From assembly GCA_046330315.1 (NCBI GenBank), contig JAXLSZ010000007.1, positions 186,001 through 250,000 of the forward strand: a stretch of DNA of 64,000 nucleotides. Direction: 5' to 3'. The notes beneath the pieces were generated by a model, which saw nothing but the letters and a program-made list of their open reading frames with translations, was not told the DNA's origin and searched no databases. Within the stretch, counting starts at the first letter, position 1, and every line of letters begins with the position of its first letter. A program made the translations under genes and the position numbers. Positions 49,017 to 60,000 of this stretch are shown piece after piece. Source of the stretch: JAXLSZ01 sp046330315 (GTDB lineage Bacteria; Actinomycetota; Thermoleophilia; Solirubrobacterales; 70-9).

Positions 49017-49645
49017 CCGGGAACATCACGAAAAGAGATGTCGATCGGGCGCTTGGTGAGCTCCGCACCGGCGCTCCGGCCGAGGCCGTCGAGGCCGCGG
49101 CCCGGCGTTTCGCGGCGGCGGCCGAGCGGGAGGGCCTCGTCGACGTCGCCTACGCCTCCGAGGACTCCCCCTTCGGCCCGCTGCTGCTGGCCGCGACCGG
49201 GCGCGGCCTGGTCATGGTCAGCCTCCCCAACCACCAGCCCGACTCGGCGCTGGAGCGGCTGGCCGCCGAGGTCTCCCCTCGCGTGCTCGAGGCCCCGGCC
49301 CGCCTCGACCCGGTGCGCCGCGAGCTCGACCTCTACTTCGCCGGAGAGCTGGAGGAGTTCGACCTCCCGCTCGACTGGTCGCTGACCGCCGGTTTCCGCC
49401 GCAGGGTGCTGCGCGCCACCGCCCGCATCCCCTACGGAGAGACCCGCAGCTACACCGAGATGGCCCGCAGCGCCGGCAACGAGCGCGCCCAGCGAGCGGC
49501 CGGCTCGGCCCTCGGCTCCAACCCGATCCCGATCGTCGTCCCCTGCCACCGGGTGCTGCGCGCCGGCGGCGCCCTGGGCGGCTACGGCGGCGGCCTGGAA
49601 ATGAAGGAGGCCCTGCTGCGCATGGAGGGCGCCCTGGAGCGCTAG
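49013..49645 (+). CDS. O6-methylguanine-DNA methyltransferase with N-terminal extension
   Basis: 210 aa. The suicide-acceptor motif PIVVPCHRVLRAGG is intact and the DNA-binding helix region has TARIPYGETRSYTEMA. About 45 residues precede the usual start (DVAYASEDSPFGPLL); they begin MTGNITKRDVDRALGELRTG and are predicted helical. The gene is translationally coupled to the ECF sigma factor, where an anti-sigma gene would normally sit. Confidence 0.9.
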   Translation: MTGNITKRDVDRALGELRTGAPAEAVEAAARRFAAAAEREGLVDVAYASEDSPFGPLLLAATGRGLVMVSLPNHQPDSALERLAAEVSPRVLEAPARLDPVRRELDLYFAGELEEFDLPLDWSLTAGFRRRVLRATARIPYGETRSYTEMARSAGNERAQRAAGSALGSNPIPIVVPCHRVLRAGGALGGYGGGLEMKEALLRMEGALER

Positions 49646-49681
49646 GGCCCTCCGCCCGCCGGGAAGGTGCGCACCAACCGC

Positions 49682-49727
49682 CGAACGTCCCGGAGTACCC
49701 CGTATGGCAGCAACTCCGGGACGTTCG
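49682..49727. repeat. Hairpin repeat, family B, copy 2
   Basis: The 15-bp stem CGAACGTCCCGGAGT / ACTCCGGGACGTTCG is identical to that at 18827, and the 16-nt loop keeps ACCC...TGGCA.CA. It lies between convergent ogt and prfB, and GTTT follows on the plus strand, so it may terminate ogt. Confidence 0.8.
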
Positions 49728-49752
49728 GTTTACCGGGGCTGGATCGCGCCGC

Positions 49753-50872
49753 CTAGTTCGCCGATGAAGCCGCCGTTTTCTCGAGGTAGTCGCGCACGAA
49801 GTCGTCGATGTCGCCGTTCAGCACGCGGTCGGTGTCGCCGGACTCGTGGCCGGTGCGGTGGTCCTTGACCCGCTGGTCGGGATGCAGGAAGTAGCTGCGG
49901 ATCTGCGAGCCCCAGGCGACCTCCTTGACCTCTCCGCGCTCCCTGGCGAGCTCCTCGGCGCGCTTTCGCTCCTCCAGCTCGATCAGTTTGGAGCGCAGGA
50001 ACTGCATCGCCACCGCCTTGTTCTGGGCCTGGGAGCGCTCGTTCTGGCACTGCACGACCACCCCGGTCGGGATGTGGGTGATCCGCACCGCCGAGTCGGT
50101 CTTGTTGACGTGCTGCCCGCCCGCCCCCGAGGCCCGGTAGGTGTCCACCCGGATCTCGGCGTCGTCGATCTCGACCTCGACGCCCTCGTCGACGAGCGGG
50201 GCGACGTCGACCTGGGCGAAGCTGGTGTGACGGCGCGAGGAGGAGTCGAAGGGCGAGATCCGCACCAGCCGGTGGACGCCGCGCTCGGCGGCGAAGAGGC
50301 CGTAGGCGTTCTCGCCGCGGGCCACGAAGGTTGCCGACTTCAGTCCCGCCTCCTCGCCCTCGGAGGCCTCCTTCATCTCCACCTCGAAGCCGCGGCGCTC
50401 GGCCCAGCGCAGATACATCCGCAGGAGCATCTCGGCCCAGTCCTGGGAATCGGTGCCGCCGGCGCCGGCGTGGACCGAGACGACGGCGTCGCCGGCGTCG
50501 TAGGCGCCGCTGAACAGCCGCGCCTCCTCGAGCTCGGCGAGCCGGCGCTCGACCGAGGCGAGCTGCGTCTCCAGCTCGGCGGCGATCTCGGGGTCCTCGT
50601 CCGCCATCTCGGCGAGGTCGGAGAGGTCGCCGGCGTCGCGCTCGAGCTCCCGGAAGGTGCCCAGCTTGCGCTGGGCGCGGGCATGGGCCGCCGAGGTCCG
50701 GGCCGCAGCCTCCTGGTCGTCCCAGAACCCGGGCCGCTGCATCTCGCCCTCGAGGCGTCCGACCTCGGACCGAAGCGAAGCGGGGTCAAAGATAGTCCGA
50801 GAGCAGGGACAGCTGCTCGCGGATCTCGGCCAGCCGCGCCGGGATCGACTCCGTGGAGGCGCCTTCGGCCAT
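49753..50872 (-). CDS. prfB: Peptide chain release factor 2 with programmed +1 frameshift
   Basis: 372 aa after frameshifting. ATG 50872 opens a 28-codon frame ending TAT CTT TGA C; the in-frame TGA is at 50786-50788. Skipping one base after CTT continues as DPASLRSEV in the long frame. RF2 signatures follow: SPF in RISPFDSSSRRHTSF for UGA/UAA recognition and GAGGQHVNKT for peptide release. This is the known autoregulatory site: low RF2 favours frameshifting. Confidence 0.96.
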
Positions 50873-50931
50873 ACGGGGAGCTTAGCCGCGCCCTCTCGAG
50901 GACGGCGCCCGGCGCGCCGGGCGCCGGCGGG

Positions 50932-51411
50932 TCACTTGTGGGAGCCGTAGAGGAACTGGGTGAGGCAGGAGCCGAACTGGATCGAGCCGCCGATCACCCG
51001 CCTCGGATTCGAGTAGTCGAAGACCAGGTAGAAGCTGCCGTTGTAGGTCTTGCCGGCGGCCTTGACCTTGCCGGCCCGCGGGGTGGCGTCGCCGCCGCTG
51101 TTTCTGCCGACACCCCAGGCGGTGTAGCCGGCGCGGGTGAAGCGCTTCAGCGGGTAGCGGCCGAGGACCGTGACGGCCGTCGGCTTGGAGGGGCAGCCGG
51201 CGTAGGCGCCGGTCCTGCCGTGGTAGTTGGAAAGGTAGATCCTGCCGCGGTTCCTGCCCTTGCCGCGCTTCAGGGTGAAGCCGCCGCCGGGGTTGAGCTT
51301 CCAGGCGCCGGTCGGAGGGGTCGGCGAGGAGGCCGCGCCGGCGGCACCGCCCAGGGCGAGCAGCGCGACGACGATCAGCGCGACGACGGTTGGGATCCGG
51401 CCCCCTGCCAC
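50932..51411 (-). CDS. Secreted protein, hypothetical
   Basis: 159 aa with a clear signal peptide (TVVALIVVALLALGGAAGAAS). The mature part is rich in Gly, Lys, Arg, Tyr and beta-prone sequence and contains two Cys (AGCPSKP and FGSCLTQ) that could form one disulfide. Gly-Arg-Lys repeats (LKRGKGRNRGRIYL) suggest a basic surface. No family is recognised. It starts 15 bp after the SnoaL-like gene stop. Confidence 0.65.
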   Translation of the reverse strand: MAGGRIPTVVALIVVALLALGGAAGAASSPTPPTGAWKLNPGGGFTLKRGKGRNRGRIYLSNYHGRTGAYAGCPSKPTAVTVLGRYPLKRFTRAGYTAWGVGRNSGGDATPRAGKVKAAGKTYNGSFYLVFDYSNPRRVIGGSIQFGSCLTQFLYGSHK

Positions 51412-51426
51412 GGGTGCAGGTTATCG

Positions 51427-51792
51427 CTACAGCCCCGCGTGGGCAAGCGCGGCGACCCGGTCGTCGAAGGACATCCAGCTCGCCACCCTGCCGCCTCGAA
51501 GCTCGAAGACCCAGGCCATCTGGTCCTCCCCGGCCGGCGATCCGTCCTCGTCCCAGTGCCAGTGGCGGGTGATCAGGGCCACCGAGACGCCGTCCCCGTC
51601 GCGGCGCTCGTCGACGACGATCGTCTGCTGCACCCCGCCCGGCGCCCTGGTCGCCCACAGCCGCGCCTCGTCCACCCCGCGCCGCAGGCCGCGGCCGGCG
51701 TGGATCTCCACGTCGGGGTCGAGCGTCTCGACGAAGGCGTCGAGGTCGCCCGAGTTGAAGGCGTCGATGAACTCGCGAACCGCGTCAGCCAT
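51427..51792 (-). CDS. SnoaL-like (NTF2-fold) protein
   Basis: A 121-aa cone-shaped-fold protein of the SnoaL_2 type. The N-terminal helix VREFIDAFNSGDLDAFVETLDPDVEIHAG and the later ELRGGRVASWMSFDD are typical. Members are small hydrolases, isomerases or binding proteins; the function cannot be told. ATG 51792 is preferred over 51804 because MADAV leads straight into the first helix. Confidence 0.8.
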   Translation of the reverse strand: MADAVREFIDAFNSGDLDAFVETLDPDVEIHAGRGLRRGVDEARLWATRAPGGVQQTIVVDERRDGDGVSVALITRHWHWDEDGSPAGEDQMAWVFELRGGRVASWMSFDDRVAALAHAGL

Positions 51793-51891
51793 CCGAGGGC
51801 GCAAGAGCCAAGCGGATCAAGTGAGCAGGGAGCGTGGAACGCTCGGCGCGCGAGCGACCGCGGACGCCGAGATGCAACAGCCCTTGCGCCC

Positions 51892-54723
<2,832 letters not shown>

Positions 54724-54764
54724 AGTCGCCTAGGTTAGCCGTCCGCAGGCCGCCTCCTGCCCGA

Positions 54765-55115
54765 TCATTCCGCGGACTCCCGGCGGATGCGGTCGGTCTC
54801 GCGGCGGGTCTGGCTGCGCTTGCGGCGCTGGTCGCGATGCCGCTTGACCTGGCGCCGGATGTCCTCGGCCAGCTTGTGGATCGTCTGGATCATCTCCGGC
54901 GAGGACTCGCTGGCGCGCAGGGTCACGCCCTTCAGGTGCAGGGTCGCGTCGGCGACCTGGCTCTCGGCGATCGAGGGGTTGCGCTCCTCGGAGAGCTCGA
55001 CGTCGAGGGTCGCGAGCTCGGAGACCTGCTTGGCGACCGGCTGGAACCGCCTGAAGACCTGGTCGCGAAGCTCGTCGGTCACCTCGACGTTGCGGCCCCG
55101 TATCTCGATTCGCAC
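54765..55115 (-). CDS. Ribosome hibernation factor, short HPF/RaiA type
   Basis: A 116-aa S30AE-domain protein. It starts MRIEIRGRNVEVTDELRDQV and keeps the basic helix region KLAEDIRRQVKRHRDQRRKR. It lacks the long HPF C-terminal dimerisation domain. It should bind the decoding centre of idle ribosomes. It is placed between comF and secA, a common order. Confidence 0.9.
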   Translation of the reverse strand: MRIEIRGRNVEVTDELRDQVFRRFQPVAKQVSELATLDVELSEERNPSIAESQVADATLHLKGVTLRASESSPEMIQTIHKLAEDIRRQVKRHRDQRRKRSQTRRETDRIRRESAE

Positions 55116-55178
55116 GCTGCCTCCTTGGTCGGGGGGAGTTGGGCCCGATGGTATGGGTTCGGCGCCGCGCGCACGACA

Positions 55179-55802
55179 TCAGACCCGCCGCGCGAAGACG
55201 AGTGCCGTCACGCGCTGCGAGCCGGCGCCGCGCAGGGCCGTCGCGCAGGAGGCGAGGGTGGCGCCGGTCGTCCAGACGTCGTCGACGAGCACAGCGCGGG
55301 CCGGTGGCGGTCCCGCCGCCTCGATGCGGGGCGGGTCGCCGAGGCGCTCCCGCCTGTCCCGCCCGAGCTGGCGCCGGCCGCCGCGGCGCCTCAGGCACTC
55401 GCACACCGGCAAGCCGCTCGCGGCCCGGAGGGCGAGCGCGATCTCGGCGGCGGGGTCGAAGCCCCGCATGCGCCCTCGCAGCGGCGCAGCCGGGACCGGG
55501 ACCAGCTCCCCCTCGAGCAGGTCGGCGGGGGCGAGGTGGAGGATGCGCTCCGCGATCACCCGCGCAACCGATAGCAGCCGGCGGAACTTCAAGGCGACGA
55601 CGAGGTCCCGGGCAACGCCCTCGTGGGCGGCGCTGGCCCAGGCGGCCACCAGCCCGGGCGGCGCCGAGCAGGCCGGCGCAGGGAGGCGGGCCAGCTCGGC
55701 GACGCAGCGCTCGCAGAGCAGCTTCGCCCGACCCGCCTCCCTGCCGCAGGCCGGGCAGAGCGCCGGGGCGAGCAGCCCGGTGAACGTCTCGATCGCTCCC
55801 AC
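55179..55802 (-). CDS. comF: ComF-family phosphoribosyltransferase-like protein
   Basis: 207 aa. The N-terminal zinc ribbon has CPACGREAG and LLCERCV. The C-terminal PRTase domain has the PRPP loop VLVDDVWTTGATL. ComF supports DNA uptake in competent bacteria, though the enzymatic activity is unclear. GTG 55802 is used; a TTG at 55850 is an alternative with Arg-rich extra sequence. Its presence does not by itself show competence. Confidence 0.88.
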   Translation of the reverse strand: MGAIETFTGLLAPALCPACGREAGRAKLLCERCVAELARLPAPACSAPPGLVAAWASAAHEGVARDLVVALKFRRLLSVARVIAERILHLAPADLLEGELVPVPAAPLRGRMRGFDPAAEIALALRAASGLPVCECLRRRGGRRQLGRDRRERLGDPPRIEAAGPPPARAVLVDDVWTTGATLASCATALRGAGSQRVTALVFARRV

Positions 55803-55893
55803 CCGCCGATGGTCGCGCCGCGGGCGTGCCCCGAGGCGCGCAGGTTGCAACGAGATCGCACCATCTCACCATCCGACCCTTCACCCCCCTTGG

Positions 55894-55936
55894 GTGGGAC
55901 CTCCAATCGCTGACTGTCAACGGTTAGAGGTCCCAC
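55894..55936. repeat. Palindromic repeat, family A, copy 4
   Basis: GTGGGACCTC... pairs with ...AGAGGTCCCAC around a 23-nt loop; a further half-site (ggttggaggtcccaggtcgg) lies 15 bp away. It lies between the stop of a sugar-nucleotidyltransferase gene and the comF start on the same strand. Confidence 0.7.
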
Positions 55937-55979
55937 GTCGGCTGGGGTGGGGTTGGAGGTCCCAGGTCGGGCTGGGGAA

Positions 55980-56984
55980 TCAGGCGCGGCGGGATACGAT
56001 CGCGTCGGCGAGGACGGTGCCGGCGGGGAGCTCGGCGCGCTGCATGAGGATCGAACCGCGCAGCCGGCAGCCGTCGCCGATCGCGCAGCCGTCTCCGATC
56101 ACGACCGGGCCGTCGATCCGCACGCCGCTGCCGACCTCGACTCCCGCGCCGACCAGGACCGGCGCCTCGACCTCGGCGTCGCCGAGGTCGCTGGCGGAGC
56201 GGATGCCCTCCGACACCTCGGGCTCGGCCGGCTCCACCCGCACGGCCCCACGCAGCGCATCGATGTTGCCCTGGCGCAGCTCGGCGAGGCTGCCGATGTC
56301 GTTCCAGTAGGCGTCCACCTCGTGCGAGTAGAAGGGGACGTCGGCCTCGAGTAGGGCCGGGAAGACGTCCATCGCCCAGTCCGCGAAGTCCGCTGGGTCA
56401 CCGGCGCCCGCCGCCTCGCTCGTCCCGGGGGCGGGAAAGAAGTCGAAGATCTCCGCGCGGAACATGTAGATGCCGCAGTTGGCCAGGTCGGAAAGGGCCT
56501 CCTCAGGGTCGGGCTTCTCCTGAAAGCCCTGGATTCGGCGATCCGGCCCGGTGATCGCAACCCCGAACTGGCTGGTGTCGGCGACCCGCGTGGTGGCGAG
56601 CGTGGCGATCCCCTCGTGGGAGGCGTGGAAGTCGCGCATCGCCGCCAGATCGATGTCGGTGAGCGCGTCGCCGGAGATCACCAGGAAGGAGTCGCCGAGG
56701 AACCCGGCCGCCCGGCGCACACCCCCCGCCGTGCCGAGCAGCGCCTCCTCCTCGCTGTAGGAGAGCTCGAGGCCGAGACCGGCGCCGTCGCCGAAGTGGC
56801 CGCGGATCAGCTCCGGGAACCAGTGCAGGTTGGCGATCACCTCGGCGAAGCCGTGCCTGGCGAGCAGCCGGGCGATCTGCTCCATGACCGGGCGGTTGAG
56901 CACCGGCACCATCGGCTTCGGCATCTCGTAGGTGATCGGCCGCAGTCTGGTCCCCAGCCCCGCCGCAAGGATCATTGCCCTCAT
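55980..56984 (-). CDS. Sugar-phosphate nucleotidyltransferase with hexapeptide tail
   Basis: 334 aa. The nucleotide-binding signature ILAAGLGTRLRPITYEMPKPM and metal-site SGDALTDIDL are clear. A C-terminal left-handed beta-helix of hexapeptide repeats (VGAGVEVGSGVRIDGPV region) follows. Likely a mannose-1-phosphate guanylyltransferase or glucose-1-phosphate nucleotidyltransferase; the base is not decidable from sequence. Near other envelope-sugar genes. Confidence 0.9.
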   Translation of the reverse strand: MRAMILAAGLGTRLRPITYEMPKPMVPVLNRPVMEQIARLLARHGFAEVIANLHWFPELIRGHFGDGAGLGLELSYSEEEALLGTAGGVRRAAGFLGDSFLVISGDALTDIDLAAMRDFHASHEGIATLATTRVADTSQFGVAITGPDRRIQGFQEKPDPEEALSDLANCGIYMFRAEIFDFFPAPGTSEAAGAGDPADFADWAMDVFPALLEADVPFYSHEVDAYWNDIGSLAELRQGNIDALRGAVRVEPAEPEVSEGIRSASDLGDAEVEAPVLVGAGVEVGSGVRIDGPVVIGDGCAIGDGCRLRGSILMQRAELPAGTVLADAIVSRRA

Positions 56985-57060
56985 CGCCGCCGAAGACTAT
57001 GGGGCGCCGGCGGCGCCGCGGTTTCTGAGATTCTGATGTGGCTGACCTGAGGAGGAACGG

Positions 57061-58029
57061 ATGAGCACCGCCGAGTACGCACAGCTCGGCACCGGGGCCG
57101 AGTCGCTCCCGGAACCGAGGACATCGAGGGCCGCCCTGATTCGTCGCGCGGCGCTGATCGCCTATGCGGTCATCTTCGTCCTCTGGACGCTGCATTACGG
57201 CATCTCGGTGCAGCGCGAGCTGGTGATCGGCTGGATCGTCGGGGCCCTCGCCTGCGCCTCGATCGGCCGCTCCCCGAGGGAGATCGTGGTCCTCCTCGCC
57301 GACTGGTTTCCCCTCGTCGTGCTGCTGCTCGCCTACGACTACACCAGAGGCCTCGCCGACTCCTTCGGGATCGGGGTGCACTGGGCGCCGATGATCGACT
57401 TCGACCGCCTGCTGTTCGGCGGCACCACGCCCACCGAGCTGCTCCAGCCGCTGATCATCGACCACCGCGGCGTGCTCTGGTGGGACGTGCTGTTCTCCGC
57501 CACCTACACCTCGCACTTCATCGTCCCCTTCGTGGTCGCCGGGGTGCTGTGGGCCCGCAGCCGGGAGGCCTTCAGGCAGTTCACCAACCGCTTCCTCACC
57601 CTCAGCCTGGCCGGTCTGGCCACCTACATCCTCTTCCCCGCGGCGCCTCCCTGGATGGCCTCGGAGCAGGGGCTGCTCGACCCGATCATCCGCAGCTCGG
57701 GCCGGGGCTGGGAGGTGGTCAGCCTGCAGGCCGCCGCGGCCTTCGACAAGGGACAGGCGACGGTCAACCTGGTCGCCGCCGTTCCCTCCCTGCACGCGGG
57801 GATCTCGATGCTCGTGGCGCTCTTCCTCTGGCCCCGGGTGACCTGGGTGTGGCGACCGCTCCTCGCGCTCTACCCGCTGCTGATGGGTCTGATGCTGATC
57901 GCCACCGGCGAGCACTACCTCTTCGACGTCCTGGCGGGCTGGCTCTACGCCGGCCTGGTGATGGCCGGATGGACCTGGTGGGAGAGACGCCGCGCAGCCG
58001 CCCTCAGGGCCGACCCAGCGCGTCCTTGA
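57061..58029 (+). CDS. PAP2-family membrane phosphatase/phosphotransferase
   Basis: 322 aa with about eight spans. PAP2 active-site motifs are AVPSLHAGISM and ATGEHYLFDVLAGW (His and Asp), typical of the inositol-phosphotransferase-like branch (AUR1-type). It may act on polyprenyl or phosphatidylinositol phosphates at the outer face. ATG 57061 follows GAGGAGG. Its 3' end overlaps the convergent isomerase gene by 26 bp. Confidence 0.88.
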   Translation: MSTAEYAQLGTGAESLPEPRTSRAALIRRAALIAYAVIFVLWTLHYGISVQRELVIGWIVGALACASIGRSPREIVVLLADWFPLVVLLLAYDYTRGLADSFGIGVHWAPMIDFDRLLFGGTTPTELLQPLIIDHRGVLWWDVLFSATYTSHFIVPFVVAGVLWARSREAFRQFTNRFLTLSLAGLATYILFPAAPPWMASEQGLLDPIIRSSGRGWEVVSLQAAAAFDKGQATVNLVAAVPSLHAGISMLVALFLWPRVTWVWRPLLALYPLLMGLMLIATGEHYLFDVLAGWLYAGLVMAGWTWWERRRAAALRADPARP

Positions 58030-58987
58030 GCCCCTGGATCGCCTCGATCCCCGCCGGGTCCACGCCGCGCGCCTCGCCCAGCTCCAGGGAGACGAGGTCG
58101 CCGAGCATCACGGCCCAGAGCTGGCGCGCCGGGGCGCTCTCGCCCTCGGTCTCGACCCGCGCGGCGGTGCCGCCCGAGCCCTCGACGGACGCCGCGGTCA
58201 GCTCGAAGCGCCGCCGCTCCCGCGGATGCTGGCCGGCGTCCTCGAGGAAGACCGCCGAGAGCGCCGCGGCCCCCTCCCCGCCCCTCCATCCCTCGATCTC
58301 GTTGTGGTCCGCCTCGGGGAGCTCCGAGAAGAAGGCCGGCAGCTTGGCGTTCTCGTTGAGCTGCGTCTTCCAGCGCCGCGCAACCGGCGCCGTGACCCCC
58401 GCCCCGTAGATCACGGGCACGGTGCCATCGAGCCGGGCGGCGAGCTCGGATGCGAGGCGCTGCAGGGGCTCCGACGCCGCCTCGAGGCGGGCGGCGGCCG
58501 CATCGATCTCGGTGTGGATGCGGGGGGCGGCCTCCGAGAGCGCGACTACCTCGGCCGCCACGGCGAACATGTAGCCGACCGCGGTGCGGGGCTGCAGGAT
58601 CCCCGGGAGTCCGACCACCGGCACGCCGGCCGTCCTCGCAAGCTCGGTCAGCTCCCCCCCGGTGCTGGCCACCACCCGGCTCGCCCCCAGCGCCTCGGCC
58701 GCGGCGAAGCAGGCGATCGTCTCCTCGGTGTCACCCGAATAGCTGGAGCAGAGCACGGTCCACTCCGGGGTCGCCCAGGGGGGGAGCTCGTAGGCGCGGA
58801 CCGTGTGCACGGGCCGGGTCAGGCGGTCGCCGAGCGCCGCCGTCGCCAGGTCGCCCCCGATCGCCGACCCCCCCATCCCGCACACGAAGACCCCGGCCGC
58901 GGGCCTGGGCTCGAGCCTCGCCGACTCGATCCGCCAGAGCGCGTCACGAAGGTGGTCGGGCAGGGCAAGGACGTCGTCGCGGATCAT
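58004..58987 (-). CDS. Bifunctional phosphoglucose/phosphomannose isomerase
   Basis: 327 aa. SIS-domain signatures CGMGGSAIGGDL and SSYSGDTEETIAC bind the sugar phosphate; the PGI/PMI-specific block NENAKLPAFFSELPEADHNE supplies catalytic Glu and His. It interconverts Glc-6-P, Fru-6-P and Man-6-P, feeding the GDP-mannose-type genes next to it. Its ATG overlaps the stop of the upstream nucleotidyltransferase by 4 bp. Confidence 0.93.
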   Translation of the reverse strand: MIRDDVLALPDHLRDALWRIESARLEPRPAAGVFVCGMGGSAIGGDLATAALGDRLTRPVHTVRAYELPPWATPEWTVLCSSYSGDTEETIACFAAAEALGASRVVASTGGELTELARTAGVPVVGLPGILQPRTAVGYMFAVAAEVVALSEAAPRIHTEIDAAAARLEAASEPLQRLASELAARLDGTVPVIYGAGVTAPVARRWKTQLNENAKLPAFFSELPEADHNEIEGWRGGEGAAALSAVFLEDAGQHPRERRRFELTAASVEGSGGTAARVETEGESAPARQLWAVMLGDLVSLELGEARGVDPAGIEAIQGLKDALGRP

Positions 58988-59964
58988 CGCGCCCCTACCC
59001 TCTCACCCGCCGCGGTCACGCTGCCCCGCAGCACGGCCCCCGGCGCCACCTCGGTGCCCGGCGAGAGGATCGAGTCGCTGACCTCGGCGCCGGCGCCGAC
59101 CCTGCAGCCCGAAAGCAGCACCGAGCCCCGCACGCGGGCGCGGGGCCCGACGGTGCAGCCATCCGAGACGAAGGCCCGGGGGCCGACCTCGGCGCCGGCG
59201 GCCACGTCGGCCCCGGGGTGCAGCCGCACACCCTCCGCAGAGGTGGGCACCTCCGTGCGAACCGCGCCCTCGAGGATGTCCCAGGTCGCCTGCAGGTAGC
59301 GATCGGGGGTGCCGATGTCCATCCAGTAGCCCTCGATCGCCATCGCGTGGAGGCCGTGCCCGATCAGCCGGGGGAAGACCTCCCGCTCGATCGAGACCGC
59401 CCTGCCTTCCGGGATCGAATCGACCACGCTGCGCTCCAGGACGTAGATCCCCGCGTTCACCTCGTTGGTCTGGGCGGTGGCCGGGTCCTCCGGCTTCTCC
59501 AGGAAGGCCTGCACCTCGCCCGCCGCAGAGGTGGTCACGAGCCCGTAGGCGGAGGGGTCGGGCACGGCGTAGAGGCCGATCGAGGCGCTCGCCGAGCGCT
59601 CCTCGTGAAAGGCGAGCAGCGCGCCGAGGTCGAGGTCGGTCAGCACGTCCCCGTTGAGCGCCAGGAACCGCCCCTCCAGCCCCTCGGAGGCGAAGCGGAT
59701 CGCCCCGCCCGTCCCGAGCGGCTCGGGCTCGACCAGGTAGCGGATGCGCGGGCCGCCGTCCTCCCCCTCGCCGAGCACGTCGCGCAGGGCGTCGGGCAGG
59801 AAGCCGCAGGCGAGCACCACCTCGGAGACGCCGTGGCCGGCGAGCCAGTCCACCATGTAGGAGAGGAACGGCCGCCCGGCGAGCGGCAGGGCCGGCTTGG
59901 GCACCCGCTCGGTCAGCGGGCGTAGCCGGGTTCCCTCCCCCCCGACCAGGACCAGTGCCTGCAT
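58984..59964 (-). CDS. Mannose-1-phosphate guanylyltransferase-like enzyme
   Basis: 326 aa. The N-terminal signature VLVGGEGTRLRPLTERVPKP and NGDVLTDLDLG define a nucleotidyltransferase. A hexapeptide beta-helix (ADVAAGAEVGPRAFVSDG region) forms the C-terminus. Together with the isomerase it would supply GDP-mannose or a related donor. A paralogue lies at 55980. It ends the run that follows the UDP-glucose dehydrogenase gene. Confidence 0.9.
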   Translation of the reverse strand: MQALVLVGGEGTRLRPLTERVPKPALPLAGRPFLSYMVDWLAGHGVSEVVLACGFLPDALRDVLGEGEDGGPRIRYLVEPEPLGTGGAIRFASEGLEGRFLALNGDVLTDLDLGALLAFHEERSASASIGLYAVPDPSAYGLVTTSAAGEVQAFLEKPEDPATAQTNEVNAGIYVLERSVVDSIPEGRAVSIEREVFPRLIGHGLHAMAIEGYWMDIGTPDRYLQATWDILEGAVRTEVPTSAEGVRLHPGADVAAGAEVGPRAFVSDGCTVGPRARVRGSVLLSGCRVGAGAEVSDSILSPGTEVAPGAVLRGSVTAAGERVGAR

Positions 59965-60000
59965 CGCGGCCCTACCTCGCCACCGGCGGCATCGCGGCCG

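Noticed and set aside
49753..50872. prfB as a frameshifted pseudogene
   Set aside because: The break is the known CTT TGA C programmed frameshift site, and all functional motifs are intact.
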